A stretch of 64,000 nt of DNA from NCBI GenBank assembly GCA_963281255.1, contig OY725490.1, forward strand, positions 5,580,001 to 5,644,000, given 5' to 3'. This DNA comes from Aphrocallistes beatrix. Lineage: Eukaryota; Porifera; Hexactinellida; Sceptrulophora; Aphrocallistidae. The position numbers and the translations under genes were made by a program. Shown here one piece after another: positions 21,376-33,129 of the stretch. Within the stretch, counting starts at the first letter, position 1. Each line of letters starts with the position of its first letter. The notes below the pieces were generated by a model, which was not told where the DNA came from, did no database searches, and was given only the letters and a program-made list of their open reading frames with translations.

Positions 21376-22137
21376 TTATCAAGTGGTACTGCAAATGTCC
21401 AGGATAGAAACAGCCTTACTGGTTGGGTTGCTTTACATGAAGCTGTTTTTCATGGACATTCAGATATTGTTAAAATTTTATTAGATTATGGTGCTCCATC
21501 TAGACCTCGAACTCCAGATACTGATATTCCTCACTCCCTTGCAGAAAGATATAATAAAGCTTCTATTCTTACAATTCTAGAGGAATTTGAACGTAATTCA
21601 CCTCCTCCTAAGACTAATCATAGAGACTGGTTGCATAAAAACTTATCGAGAGATGAAGCTAACAAACTTTTAGAAAAGCATGGACTTTCTGATGGACTTT
21701 TCTTAGTCCGTCCTAATTCTAAACGTGCTGGATATTATGCATTATCTTTAGTTGAAAACAAAATGCCCTATCATTTTGTAATTGTTTCTTTGGCAGATCA
21801 ATGGTTTTATATTGATGATGGACCAATATTTTCTGATTTATCCTATGTTATATCCCATTATATGAAATACTCTGATGGTTTGCCAACTAGACTTATACAT
21901 CCAATAGTACCACAAGAAGGTTTACCTCAGAAACACTTAGAGAGTCAATCAACTTTGTGCTTTGACAGAGTGATTTCGCAATCTTCTAATCCTCATTTAT
22001 TCAAGAAGTCCAATGATTACTCCCACTTCTCCGAATGGGTCAATGTACAAGTTAATAAAGGTTCAAAAAAGTTTCTGCTTATTGATCGTAAAAGCATTAA
22101 GCTTCACCGTGAAATTGGCAGTGGAGAATTTGGTGCG
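21376..22137 (+). CDS. Shark/HTK16-type tyrosine kinase, exon with ankyrin end, SH2 and kinase start
   Basis: An internal exon of 254 codons in one open frame, entered by an AG acceptor after a pyrimidine tract and left by a GT donor (gcg|gttagt). In order: an ankyrin repeat end (TGWVALHEAVFHGHSDIVKI, LLDYGA), a linker, an SH2 domain from about residue 84 (the FLVR core is in GLFLVRPN, whose Arg contacts phosphotyrosine; later WFYIDDGPIF and DGLPTRLI), a linker of about 60 residues, and the first part of the kinase glycine loop (IGSGEFGA). The 181-aa frame starting at 21631 is only part of it, because the exon opens earlier. The family is a cytoplasmic tyrosine kinase with SH2-ankyrin-SH2-kinase order; this is the second SH2. 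The N-terminal SH2 and other ankyrin repeats are not in view. Confidence 0.93.
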
Positions 22138-22236
22138 GTTAGTTCTTTATTCATTCCACCTACTATAGTTTTTCTTTGAGTTCACTTATCTAATGTTGTT
22201 GAATTGTTATTCACACTGTACTGGTATTTTATGTTA

Positions 22237-22266
22237 TTCTTACTATTAAAACTCAATTAATGTATG

Positions 22267-22316
<50 letters not shown>

Positions 22317-22674
22317 CTGCACTGAATTGATTAAAGAAACTGCCTTGCACAGAAAGCTTATTTTTTGACATGTTAGAATCTTTTGACTATGGCTCCACAA
22401 AGTTCTGACCTCAGGAATTATGACGTCTTTGTCACCTTTGTATTATTGGAAATTTCAGTTTTTCGACTATATAACTCAGGTATTTACGTGATAGAAGGCT
22501 GAAATTTTAATAATCTGTGTCTATTAATATTCTTCACATATGATGAAATTGTCATCAAAAATGATGGTTCATCATTCTTTTATGACATCATCATTACGCA
22601 TCTAAAATTTAAAAATTGACAAATTTTCTGATTATTCAAGTGATATCGATTATAATAGTAAGACATATAATAGA
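22237..22674 (+). mobile_element. TCCTT-family copy interrupted by MULE 1
   Basis: A diverged head (TTCTTACTATTAAAACTCAA), a 47-bp TA tract, then the body from ctgcactgaattgatt to taagacatataatagag, where MULE 1 begins. The expected continuation after the MULE is not found. Confidence 0.75.
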
Positions 22675-22689
22675 GGGTCTACGAAAATT

Positions 22690-22925
22690 CGTCACGAACA
22701 ATTCTTCTCCGACAATTCATCACGAACAATTCATCACCGACAATTCATCACGAACAATTCATCACCGTGACAATTCATCACGAGCAATTCATCACGAGCA
22801 ATTCATCACCGTGACAATTCATCACGAGCAATTCATCACCGTGACAATTCATCACGAGCAATTCATGACCGTGACAATTCATCACGATTTTAATTTAATG
22901 ATCCGTGACTGCGACAATTCGTTTT
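22690..22925. repeat. Minisatellite making up the MULE terminal repeat
   Basis: Tandem units of about 15 and 30 bp based on acaattcatcacga and caattcatcaccgtga. The same units form the shorter termini of MULE 2 at 30575-30660 and, inverted, at 31230-31317. Confidence 0.9.
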
Positions 22926-23003
22926 AAGTATAGTAAGTGTTTAATTAAAAATTTAGATGAAACTGGAGATATTCATTGTAGACTAAACATGCATTACGTG
23001 TAC

Positions 23004-24049
23004 TTAGAAATTGTAGCAAAATGAAATTCCTTTTAGAGCTTGGTAATTACTTCTTTCACCAATATTTTTCAAAATACTCTTTATTCGTTCATCACAGCAT
23101 ATTTTTCCTTTTTGGCGAGGCTCATGGCCTCCAATGAGCTGCTGCACTTCTGTCTCTTTCAACATCTGCTGCTTCCCTAAAACTTCGATGAAACGAAAAA
23201 CATTTGGCACTTGAGCACCAATAAGGGATTGAAATCCACAATGAAATCCTTCGATTTGGTTATTGGTACGATCTTTATCCTCAACTGTACGCAGATGCAC
23301 GTTCCAAAGATCTATTGGGAACATTGGGGACATACGGTTTCCATGACGGTTTGGACGTCCAATGTATGTGTCCTCGAAATAGTTCGCAATATCCTGTGCA
23401 CGTGGATTAAACCCATCTGCCGAGAGCAGATCGTCAAATGCCTTTTCTACATCACCAGGTGGTAGGAATGCCAAAACTGTAAGACAACGTAGCCATGAAG
23501 CAAAATCAGGATCGGTTTGGTAGTCGTGCTGTAAACCTGCGGCTTATATCCGTCGCCAAACACTCTGACTAAGATGAAAGAAGCAGCCCGTACAATGTAC
23601 CCCGGGAAAAGCTTCTTGGAATGCTCGAATTGCGCCTTTTTCGAAGTCAGTCATTAGGCAACTTGGATTGAGCCCAGTTTGTAGTTCTTTCAGTGCCTGG
23701 AGCATGCCCTCATAAGTTGCAAAGGTCTTGTTCGGCAAAAGGCAGTAGACAAGTTGAAAAATTTGCTTCCCAAAAACTCGACCTATGATATTTGGAGAAA
23801 TTTTAAAAGTCCCATCCGCGTACCATTTGCTACATGTGCGAGCAATGTTAGATTATGTCGCGTGGTGAATATTAAAATTCGATTATGTCCGGGTCCAGAG
23901 TCGTGAAGTAGGAAATATGTACCATTTGGTAGAAAAGTATATTCTACTGGAATATTTAAAGAAAGGAGGTCAGCAGGCTGAGCGGGACAAATTGTATGCT
24001 GATTTCTCTTCCTTTGTATAGTTCTTTTCAAACATGATTTTGAGGGCAA
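23004..24049 (-). pseudogene. MULE transposase, lightly damaged
   Basis: Minus strand. 24049-23783: N-terminal part (PADLLSLNIPVEYTFLPNGT, TRHNLTLLAHVANG). Then WYADGTFKISPN, holding the first catalytic Asp of the MULE domain, the LLPNKTFATYEGMLQALKEL block, and LMTDFEKGAIRAFQEAFPG with the second Asp, followed by the conserved GCFFHLSQSVWRRI. 23474-23004: C-terminal part (RTNNQIEGFHCGFQSLIG). The breaks I see are a frameshift near 23830 and one in-frame stop at about 23541-23543. The two flanking pieces are otherwise in the same frame. Typical MULE enzymes are about 350-800 aa, and the N-terminal DNA-binding part may be missing. Confidence 0.85.
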
Positions 24050-24243
24050 CTGTGCAGCAGAAGAATCAGGATGTTCGTCGTGGTTTCAGCGATTATCGTC
24101 TGTGTTGGTTCCTGAGTAGTGGTTGCTCTTTTTTTCGTCTTAGGTCAGAACTTGGTGGATCCATAACCACAAGACTCCAACATGCCAAAAATTAGCTTTC
24201 TGTGCCTTGCATTTTCTTCAAAAAACTCGATACATGTTTGTTT

Positions 24244-24625
24244 GTATCATTGACGTCATTGTCACCATCTATAATTAGAAATGTCAGTTTTCGACTATAA
24301 CTTGCCATTTTAGGTCATAGAGTGCTGAAATTAATATACTTTGTATAATTTAATATTCTTCACATTTGATACTGGCACAACTACGATAAAAAATGATGAC
24401 TCATCATTCTGCTATGACATCATCATTGCACATCAAAGGTGAAAAATTGACAAATTTTGTCATTTTTCTAGTGATATCGATTTTCACAGTAAATCAGACG
24501 TACAAGAATTTAGAGATATTTTCTGCCTTATAATTAACCAATGTGAACGTAGACGCCCAAAGGACACCTCCGTTGGACCTAAAGTGTCTATTACCCGCGC
24601 AGTGCAAGCAAGCGAAACGCGCTTG
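24244..24625 (+). mobile_element. TCCTT-family partial copy (3' two-thirds)
   Basis: From attgacgtcattgtcacc to gaaacgcgcttg followed by T. A short minus-oriented family piece (ttcgtcttaggtcagaactt to about 24235) lies just before it. Confidence 0.75.
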
Positions 24626-24850
24626 TATTTTAACATTACTGATGTACGTACATTAGATATTGGATATGGTGATTGTGCCGGGCACAGGTAATTTTTCGTC
24701 AAATTATCACTATATACAATAAATTTAGTATGGAATGTAATCCTTTGTGACACCTCAAACCGGCCAAATTTATCACTATATCTACGGTAATATCACTATA
24801 CCTAATATCTACTGTAATCCCATGTCATTTCTTCCGTGTTAACCAGTTCG

Positions 24851-25159
24851 TCAATTATATATAATATTTAATACGGAGACCAAAGTCAAAAATTTTTGAA
24901 AATCTTCACATTTCTTCCGCCATTCAACCTTGAATTGTTCCTCTATCTGATGACTGTGTTCGTCAGAATCAAGAATAAATGCGGGTTTGCCAGGTACGTA
25001 TAAGATTTTGCAATTCGGGATCTTAGATTTAAAACTCGTGATTCTCAAAAGGGTATCGATTCTGTGAGAAGAAATAATTCCACGTCGAAATGCTCTCCAA
25101 AAATGTGTGTACGTAAGTGTACATTGGTCAGAAAAGTTTGAGATCAACAATGTATTCAT
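24851..25159 (-). CDS. Unrecognised 102-codon open frame
   Basis: Minus-strand open frame with a plausible protein character (KIPNCKILYVPGKPAFILDS, then a charged EEQFKVEWRKKCEDF stretch). No signal peptide, membrane segment or known motif recognised. It lies upstream of MULE 1 on the same strand, separated by TCCTT fragments, so it could be an extra exon of that element or a chance frame. I cannot assign a function. Confidence 0.25.
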   Translation of the reverse strand: MNTLLISNFSDQCTLTYTHFWRAFRRGIISSHRIDTLLRITSFKSKIPNCKILYVPGKPAFILDSDEHSHQIEEQFKVEWRKKCEDFQKFLTLVSVLNIIYN

Positions 25160-25194
25160 TAATTCATTTAGTTTTAATGCCTAATTCGAAGTCA

Positions 25195-25510
25195 GCGTCA
25201 TTTTTTGATATAAGTTTGAAAAGTGGCACAGATATTGATAAATATATTGTGAAAATATATAAGATATGGAAGCATCGCAAATTTTACAATTTTTAAGATG
25301 GCGGCCATTTTTATGGTTGCCTGTCCGCCATTTTTGCCTATATTAATTTCACAGTAGCAATATCAGAAGTTGGGACCTGTGCCATTCGAAATGATATGCT
25401 CGACTTACTTTTCTATATAATAGGGAGCCCGATCAAAGGGAAAATATTCCAGGGGGGAGGATGGGGTACAGATAGAAAACTTTCATGTGACCCTATAATT
25501 ACTGGAAATT
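25195..25510 (+). repeat. Dispersed repeat, copy 1
   Basis: gatataagtttgaaaagtgg ... gccattcgaaatgatatgct ... gatcaaagggaaaatattcc recurs inverted at about 31500-31880 and in part at 16325-16470. Family unknown. The interior has ggcggccattttta-type segments and an inverted partner. Confidence 0.55.
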
Positions 25511-25811
25511 TTAGGCTAATAACGAATATCATTAAAAATCGATTGAATATCATTTGATAACGTTTATTGAATATTTGTATATTATGTACTTTGTAAGCAT
25601 AACAACCTCTAAAAATATAAAAGTACTAATGTAAAACGTTTTCAGATCTGGATTCAGCTCTTAGAAATACATTAATTCCTCTCCACAAAGTCTGTTACAA
25701 ACCCACTATTATAGTATTTGATAAACATGAAGTTTTATTTTCGCAAAGTAGCTAAATTTCAGCAGACCAGATTCAGCACGCCAAATATCCCTTATAGTCG
25801 ATCTAACATAT

Positions 25812-26136
25812 TGTAAATTTTTAAAATTTTGATGCGTAATGATGACCTCATAACAGAGTGATGAGTCATCATTTTTGATGATTGCTGCATCATATGTGTG
25901 ATATATTAATATACACATTCTATTAAAATTTAAGCCTCCTATCACCTAAAATGACTGAGTTATGGTCGAAAAACTGAAATTTCTATTTATAAGAAAGGTG
26001 ACAATGACGTCATAATTCCATGATGATTCGACATTTCTTCTGAGCTCAGAACTTAGTGGAGTCATAGCCAAAAGACTCTCATCTGCCAAAAATCAGCTTT
26101 CTGTGCCTAGCAGTTTCTTCAATCAATTCGTTACAG
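25812..26136 (-). mobile_element. TCCTT-family partial copy
   Basis: Minus-oriented 5' body from tttttaaaattttgatgcgt to caattcgttacag, ending where the mariner derivative begins. Confidence 0.8.
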
Positions 26137-26141
26137 ATATA

Positions 26142-27117
26142 CCGGGTCGGCCAAAAAAAACAGAACCCTTAACAAAAGTACTATTTCTCAACTTTCATTA
26201 AGAGTAGAGCATCAAGTTTTCACTATTATTTACTTTAAAGTATTTAAAACAATAATGCAAGTCTATAATATCCTAACTCAAGTTGTTTTTTATCTAGAAT
26301 ATGTTCGAGATGGTGTCCATTTAGATTTGCGCATTTTTCCAGTCGAAGAACGAAGTTTCCATCACGGATTTGCAAATTGACCTTGAGATGTTTCTCATCT
26401 CCTCCCGGATCTTTGTTTTGAGTACACGGAGTGTCCTGGGCTTTGTAGCATAAACTCTGCCCTTCAGGAACCCCCAGAGATAAAAATCTGGAGGACTGAG
26501 ATCCGGTGAGTTGGGTGCCGACTCATGTTCACTTCTCCGGCTGATTACTCGACTTCCAAAGTGGTTCTTGTCCATTCCAGGCTTTTGTTGGTGGTATGAG
26601 GGGTTGCTCCATTTTGTTGAAACCAGAACTGGGCTAGGTATCCTCTGTAGTTTTCTTCAAGTTCCTTCCGAAAGACCTGAAGAATCTTGAGATAACCTCT
26701 TCCTTGTTGACCTCTTTGGAGAGTTGAGAACAGACTGACGAACTGCTTCGATGACCTCATCAGTACGAATCGTCTTCCGTCCTGAGTGGCTCAGATGTCA
26801 TCTGACTTAGAGTTGAGGTTCTTAACTGTCCCTCTCTGTTCAAACTTCTTGATCCAGTCAAATATAATCGATTTACTGGGAGGTTCTGACTCATTGAAGT
26901 CTTGCGAAATTTTCTTCTGTACGAATGTGTAAGAGTGTAACTTGTACGAGTAGTAGAGCTTGAAACAATAGATCCTATTCTCCGTGCTTCACTGCTTGCC
27001 ATAAATGCTCTTAGGGTATATATCTACCATATCCTAAAAAATTATTTCATTTGTTTAAAAAACATAGGCATAATGAACTCGAAATTACTTAGGTTCTGTT
27101 TATTTTGGCCCACCCGG
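26142..27117 (-). mobile_element. Mariner-type element, internally deleted
   Basis: 976 bp with good inverted ends, ccgggtcggccaaaaaaaac and ccgggtgggccaaaataaac, each beside a TA (26140-26141 and 27118-27119). The minus strand keeps transposase pieces: N-terminal segments (26760-27002 and the shifted frame with SPKRSTRK), then the third-catalytic-residue region FWFQQNGATPHTTNKSLEW and SPDLSPPDFYLWGFLKGRVY (26321-26575). The region with the second Asp is deleted, so the copy is dead. Confidence 0.9.
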
Positions 27118-27161
27118 TATATATATACACATAAACATTAATTTAGTTTTAATAGTAAGGA

Positions 27162-27625
27162 CAAGCGCGCTTCGCTTGCATGCGCTGCGCGGCTGGCGGA
27201 CACTCTCTTCGGTCGCCTGGGGTCACATTGGTTAATTATAAGGGAGATAACATCTCTAAATATGTCCATCTTAGTGTTAAAATCGATTTCACTCGAAAAA
27301 TCACCAAATTTGTCAATTTAAAAATTTTTGATGCGTAATGATGACGTCATAACAAAGCGATGAGTCATCATTTTTTGGTCGCATCATATGTGAGGTATGT
27401 TAGTATACATATTCTATTAAAATTTCAGCCTTCTATCTCTTATAATGGCTGAGTTATGCCCGAATAACTGTGTTGCTTAACTTTTAAAAATGTGACAATG
27501 ACGTCATAATTCCATGATGAGTCAACATTTTGCTCTGAGCTCAGAACTTACTGGAGCCATAGCCAAAAGACTCCCACATGCCAAAAATTAGCTTTCTGTC
27601 CCCGCCAGTTTCTTCAATCAATTCG

Positions 27626-27674
<49 letters not shown>

Positions 27675-27702
27675 TACATTAATCGAGTTTTAATACTAAG
27701 GA
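27162..27702 (-). mobile_element. TCCTT-family copy, full length, minus
   Basis: 541 bp from caagcgcgcttcgc to the inverted head aatcgagttttaatactaag + ga, T after it. Its 3' end directly abuts the inverted head of another copy (27136-27161), with no spacer, as expected of head-to-tail tandem insertion. Confidence 0.88.
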
Positions 27703-27828
27703 TACTCGTAATCCTTACTATTAAAACTCGATTAATGTTTGTATATATATATATCTCCTTACTATTAAAACTCGATTAATATTTATTTATTTATATACTA
27801 TATATATATTTATATATATATATATATA

Positions 27829-28016
27829 CACTCGATTCCGCTTAATAGGGCCACTGTTTAATCGGGTCAGCCGCTTAATCGGGTCACTTTTGGCAGGACC
27901 GGAATAGCTCTCACACATAGAAGCTAATATAAAATATTTTCGGTTAATAGGGTTCTCCGCTTAATCGGGGCAAAATATTATCTGACCGATGTGACCCTAT
28001 TAAGCGGAGTCGACTG
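27829..28016. mobile_element. pogo-like MITE, CAGTCGACTCCGC family, copy 2
   Basis: 188 bp with ends cactcgattccgcttaatag and cctattaagcggagtcgact + g, TA on both sides (27827-27828, 28017-28018). Confidence 0.85.
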
Positions 28017-28018
28017 TA

Positions 28019-28165
28019 TATGTAACGAATTGATTAAAGAAACTATCAGGCGGAAAAAGCTGATTTTTGGCATTTGGGAGTCTTTTGGCTATGGCTCCAG
28101 TTAGTTCTGAGCTCAGACGAAAATATCGACTCATCATGGTTATGACGTAATTGTAACCTTTTTTA
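28019..28165 (+). mobile_element. TCCTT-family partial copy, interrupted
   Basis: tgtaacgaattgattaaaga ... gttatgacgtaattgtaacc, then foreign sequence. A family body resumes in the same orientation near 29125, so about 0.95 kb has probably been inserted. Confidence 0.7.
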
Positions 28166-29124
28166 GTGTGCTTCCTATAGTATTAGTATAGTAGCATAGC
28201 TACTATACTAATTGTATAGGGATACACAGTACTAGCAAAATGAAGATGCTCCGGCCGGCCGTCCGAAATTCGTGTCCTGACCGGAGTTTAAGAGATATCG
28301 TCTTGATTTTTACAGGAGTTGCAAAATGATATGGAAATGTGCACCTCGGTATACGATTTTTGATTTATGCTGAATCAGCATGATGACACAGCATTTTTGT
28401 TACTTTACCATTTCTCCTATATTAACCAAAGTATAAATAGTAGAAATTTGATATTGATATGGAAGCTAGGCAATGGAGTCCACTAGATAGTATCAAAGTC
28501 TCCAATTGATCAGGCCGATATCCAAGGTGAAAATGACGGATCAAAATTTTTTATCTCGTCATCATTTCATTAAATATTCAAAGTTCGATAACTCGAGTTA
28601 GAAAATAGATAGAAGTAAAAATATGACGGATGAAATGTTCAACATTCTACAATATTATGATACAGTGTGACACGATGAAATTGGGAAAATGTTTAAGTGC
28701 ATTCGTAATACCGGACTGGAATAAGGTACTAATCTTGTCACGGTTGATCTGTTCAGTCATTACGAACTAATTCAAAATGAAATTCAAATGTTATATGAGT
28801 ATTTGTGATGGAAAACGATCTTAAATTACCTAAAATATATTATAGAAATGGGAAGTCAGGGTTATACAATAATAGAAAAGAACACTCACAGAAATGTTAC
28901 TAAAATAGTTTTAAAATGCTGCATTTATAGAAACATATAATATGTACGAATAATAGAATAGAGAAGGAGTTTAGAAGTGATGGTTGTGTGATAACATGCG
29001 AAATAACAAAAATAGCAATATTCCCAATTTCATCGTGTCACACTGTAACACCATCACCCTAAGGTGACGATGACGTCATCAAAATGCGAAATGGAAGCAC
29101 ACTTCTATCCCGTCTGTGGGGGTT
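28166..29124. other. Insertion of unknown type, containing a MITE
   Basis: No coding frame and no clear outer ends. It contains ccggccggccgtccgaaatt and a TIR element at 28663-29045. Confidence 0.4.
28663..29045. mobile_element. MITE with CAGTGTGACACGATG ends
   Basis: 383 bp with ends cagtgtgacacgatgaaatt and aatttcatcgtgtcacactg, TA on both sides (28661-28662, 29046-29047). Tc1/mariner-type target. No coding capacity. Confidence 0.85.
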
Positions 29125-29454
29125 TGTATAATTAGAAATTTTAGTTTTTCTCCATAACTCAGCCATTTTAAGTGATAGAAGGCTGAAACTTTAAGAAAAT
29201 GTGCATATTTATATACCTCACATATGATGTAACTACCATCAAAAAATGATGACTAATCACTCTGTTATGACGTCATCATTACGCAATAAATTTTTTTAAA
29301 TTGACTAATTTGGTGTTTCTTTCGAGTGATATCGATTTTGACACTAAGATAGATATATTTTGAGATGTTATCTCCCTTATAATTAACTAATGTGATCCCA
29401 GGCGACCAAAGGCAGCCTCCGGCGGACACAAAGTGTCTGCCAGCCGCGCACTTG
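29125..29454 (+). mobile_element. TCCTT-family partial copy (3' two-thirds)
   Basis: ataattagaaattttagttt ... ccagccgcgcacttg, T after it. Probably the continuation of the copy starting at 28019. Confidence 0.75.
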
Positions 29455-29466
29455 TATATATACATA

Positions 29467-30221
29467 GGGCATTCCAAAAGTTCTTGTCCCAAATCTGGAT
29501 TTCAAATGAGAGTGAAAATAGGATATTTTCAATTTGTCCATTGTATTCCTTAGGGGGATCAGCTTCCAATTTATATATTGGTTTATTTTAAGAGGACAAT
29601 TATTGTGGTTCCTATATTAGATTTTTATGCATCGGTTTAGTGTAGTGTCGAAAAGTTGGAATCTTCCCATTGAAAATGGCTTAAAACTAAATTTGGAGAA
29701 TTAAAGTTGTGAAAATCGTAGAATAAGGTAATTAAAAGGTGAAATAATTAAGAACCAATGTGAAAAAGTAATCGGGAGGTTCAATAGTATTGCTCGTGTT
29801 GAAAAAATATCATGCCACTTTTAGTGGATTTTTTTCAATTTTCGCCACTCAAAAAGTGGGACAAAAATGGTAGTAAACCACTTCAAAACACAATTATTCC
29901 CTCTGCCTCAAACTATAATACTTCAGAGAATTCAATCTATATGTTAGTTGATGCGTAGAATTGGATGGCGGGATCAGTTTTAATCTAAATCTGCTCAGAA
30001 CTGAAATATATCAAAGGGAACCCCAAAATCAAATTCAAAGGCAGTGCCCTAAACCGATGCACAAATATCTAATATAGGAACCACAATAATTATCCTCTTA
30101 AAATAAACCAATATACAAATTGGAAGCTGATCTCTTAAGGAATACAATGGACAAATCGAAAATATCCTATTTTCACTCCCATTTGAGATACAGATTTGGG
30201 ACGAGAATTTTTGGAATGCCA
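29467..30221. mobile_element. Fold-back element with about 180-bp inverted ends
   Basis: 755 bp. Arms begin gggcattccaaaagttcttg and tggcattccaaaaattctcg and continue with high identity to about 29645 and from about 30040. TA on both sides. No transposase. Confidence 0.85.
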
Positions 30222-30232
30222 TATGTATATAT

Positions 30233-31477
30233 CTGTAACGAATTGATTTAAGAAACTGTCAGGCCCAGAAGGCTGATTTTTGGCTAGTGGGAGTCTTTTG
30301 GCTATGGCTCTAGTAAGTTCTGATCTCAGACGGAAATGTTGACTCATCATTGAATTATGATGTCATTTTCACCTTTTTGATAATTTGAAATTTCAGTTAT
30401 ATAGACTATAACTCAGCCATTTTAGGGGATTGAAGCCTGAAATTTTAATTGAATGTGTATATTAATATACCTCACTTGTGATACAACTATCATCAAATGA
30501 TGATGACTCACACTGTGATGACGTCATCATTGCGCATCAAACTTTTAAAAATTGACAAACTTGGTGATTTTTCGGAAGCACGACAATTCATCGCAAACAA
30601 TTCATCACGAACCATTCATCACTGGTGACAATTCATCACGGATGGTGACATTTCATCACTACGCTACAATGCAATGTCTTCATAAATTAGATGCTACAAA
30701 GTACGTAGCAAATTGTACGCGGATGGGACTTTTAAAATTTCTCCGAATATGTTTCAGCAGGTGTATACAATTCATGGTCAGCAGATTATGGGAAGCAGGT
30801 TATGGAAGCAGATTTTTCAACTTGTCTACTGCCTTTTGACGAACAAGACCTTTGCAACTTTTGAGGGCATGCTCCAGGAACTGAAAGTACTACAACCTGG
30901 GCTCAATCCAAGTTGCCTAATGACTGACTTCGAAAAAGGCGCAATTCGAGCATTCCAAGGAGCGTTTCCCGGGGTACATTGTACGGGCTGCTTCTTTCAT
31001 CTTAGTCAGTGTTTGGCGATGGATACAAGCCGCAGGTTTACAGCACGACTGCCAAACCGATCCTGGTTTTGCTTCATGGCTACGTTGTCTTCCAGCTTTG
31101 GTATCCCTACCACCTGGTGATGTAGAAAGGGCATTTGACGATCTGCTCTCGGCAGATGGGTTTGATTCCATGCACAGGGTATTGCGAACTACTTCGAGGA
31201 CACATACATTGGATATTATACAGTAACGAATGGTTTGTGATGAATTGTCACTGTGATGAATTGTCCGTGGTGAATTATCACGGTGATGAATTGTTCGTGA
31301 CGAAATGTTGTAGACCCGATTTTTCGTGTGATATCGATTATAACAGTTGGACAGACGTATTTAGAGATGTCATCTCCCAATTGATCAATCAATGGTGATC
31401 CCAGGCGCCCAAAGGCCGTCTCCGGTGGACACAAAGTGTCTACCAGCCGCGGAGCTCAAGCGAGCGAAGCGCGCTTG
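30233..31477 (+). mobile_element. TCCTT-family copy split by MULE 2
   Basis: 5' part 30233-30574 and 3' part 31318-31477 are contiguous in the family consensus, separated by MULE 2 with a 9-bp duplication. It ends gcgcgcttg followed by T. Confidence 0.88.
30575..31317 (+). mobile_element. MULE transposon copy 2 with 9-bp TSD
   Basis: 743 bp flanked by the exact 9-bp repeat gatttttcg (30566-30574 and 31318-31326), the duplication length typical of MULEs. The right end gttgtagaccc is inverted to the gggtctac start of MULE 1. The termini carry the attcatcac units. The + strand transposase fragment (about 30700-31195) has YADGTFKISPN, LMTDFEKGAIRAFQGAFPG and GCFFHLSQC, but lacks both N- and C-terminal parts, so it is a deletion derivative. 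Confidence 0.9.
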
Positions 31478-31499
31478 TCAGTATTAAATTTCCAGTAAA

Positions 31500-31880
31500 T
31501 TTAGTGGTCACACGATCATGTGTTTAACAATATATTTATATTTTTTTCGAGGCAATGGAAATTTTCCCCTCCCGCCTGCAAAATGGTTATTCCTTTTGAT
31601 CGGGTTCTCTATTTTATAGGAGAGTAGGTGGACCATATCATTTCGAATGGCACTAGTTTCAGCTTCTGATATTGCTACAAAGAAATTAATATAGGAAAAA
31701 TCCGGTAAAGAATGGCGGATAGGCCCCTATAAAAATGGTCGCCATCTTAAAAATAGTAATTTTTGTGATGCATATATATCCATATATTTTACAATATATT
31801 TATCTATATTTTTGGCAATTTTCACGTATACTATATCAAGAAATGAACAATTTTATTCCAATGGTGCCCCACTATCCAGC
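31500..31880 (-). repeat. Dispersed repeat, copy 2 (inverted)
   Basis: Reverse-complement relative of 25195-25510 (shared catttcgaatggcact and ttaatataggaaaaa-like blocks). Family unknown. Confidence 0.55.
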
Positions 31881-32807
31881 ACAATTCCCAAATATCAGTA
31901 GAAATTGCAGATTAGCTAGAATGTTCAGGATATTCATAAAACTACAATCAAAGGGCTAGCATCTAAATTTGATTCCTGTGAACTTTCTACTGCTTGTTTC
32001 AAAGTTCTTTCATTAAACATAAAATAATATATAGTAAAGTAAAACCTCAATAAGTGGGCGAGTTCGTGACGACCTACTTCCCCATTCCCTACTTATGTGT
32101 GTACAATATCACAATATAGTAATAAATTCAAGTCATTTTTTACATTTTTTGGTCTATAGTATTTCTAATTCGTTCATTTTCTGATTTTTGGATCAAAATA
32201 TCGTCACCCAAGATGATCTGAAATTACCTTCTAGTTCAAGTCAGGTCAAGTTAAGATCTAAATTATTTCCAGAAAACCGTTTTAGGTTCATTTGAGGTTC
32301 ATTTGTATGAAAACGAATAAAGATGGCCTAAATTTGCCTCACATACAGTGGTTCTATTGTATTGGACAGTTTTGCTAATTCTATTTTTCTCCCTCGACCC
32401 ATCACTCAATTGTCAAAGAATGAATACATTTACGAAATTCAAATTGCTAATTAAATAATTTATTAATCCTCATACAATGCAGCTCGAAAATGATGACATG
32501 AAGTTATCAGTTAGCCAATGTATCGTGGGAGTACCTCATATGTTCGAAGATAGATGTCAAAATTTGGAGTGGTGCTGGTTACACTTTCTAAAAATGCACT
32601 GTGGCACATTCTCACCCTAAAGACTTTAAATTAATTTTTCTTGATTTCTGATTAATCGGCAGATTCAATATGCAATAACTTCATTTAATAACGTCGATAA
32701 AGAGGAATTCTGAAACTATATACTAATTTCTGATTTGTAATAAGGCTAATGTTGGTCAATTGTGTTGATTTTGAAAATTTCAAAAGAGCCTTGGTTTTGA
32801 CAAAATA
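31881..32807. other. Non-coding intron stretch
   Basis: No gene or repeat family recognised. Confidence 0.4.
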
Positions 32808-33129
32808 CACTGCAGTATCGATTTTACGAACACCGATTTTACGAATTATTTCCAAGTATTTATCGATTTTACTAATTTCCCCCTCCAAATTCATTTTATT
32901 AATACTTATAATATTTGTATCTTGTAAAACAATTTTGGTTGTCTTTTATATTAATATTGCATACGTAGTATGTATACAAATTACGTAGTATATTACGAAC
33001 TCAAACTATCGATTTACGTACTGAAATTATCGATTTTACGAACTCCAACTATTGATTTTACTGATCCATATCAATAGATACATGATTCTAATGAAGTCGT
33101 GGTTGGTTTAGAAGTTTAAATTTGAATTA

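Larger units (their letters stand above)
22675..24130 (-). mobile_element. MULE transposon copy 1
   Basis: The left terminus gggtctacgaaaattcgtca matches, inverted, the right terminus of MULE 2. It is followed by an array (to about 22925) of the units caattcatcacgagcaattc / atcaccgtga, then by a minus-strand transposase. The right end is not clear. Both MULE copies have interrupted members of the TCCTT family. Confidence 0.8.

Noticed and set aside
22690-22925. CRISPR-like array of regular repeats
   Set aside because: Units are contiguous without unique spacers, recur in both MULE termini, and the genome is eukaryotic. It is a minisatellite terminal repeat.
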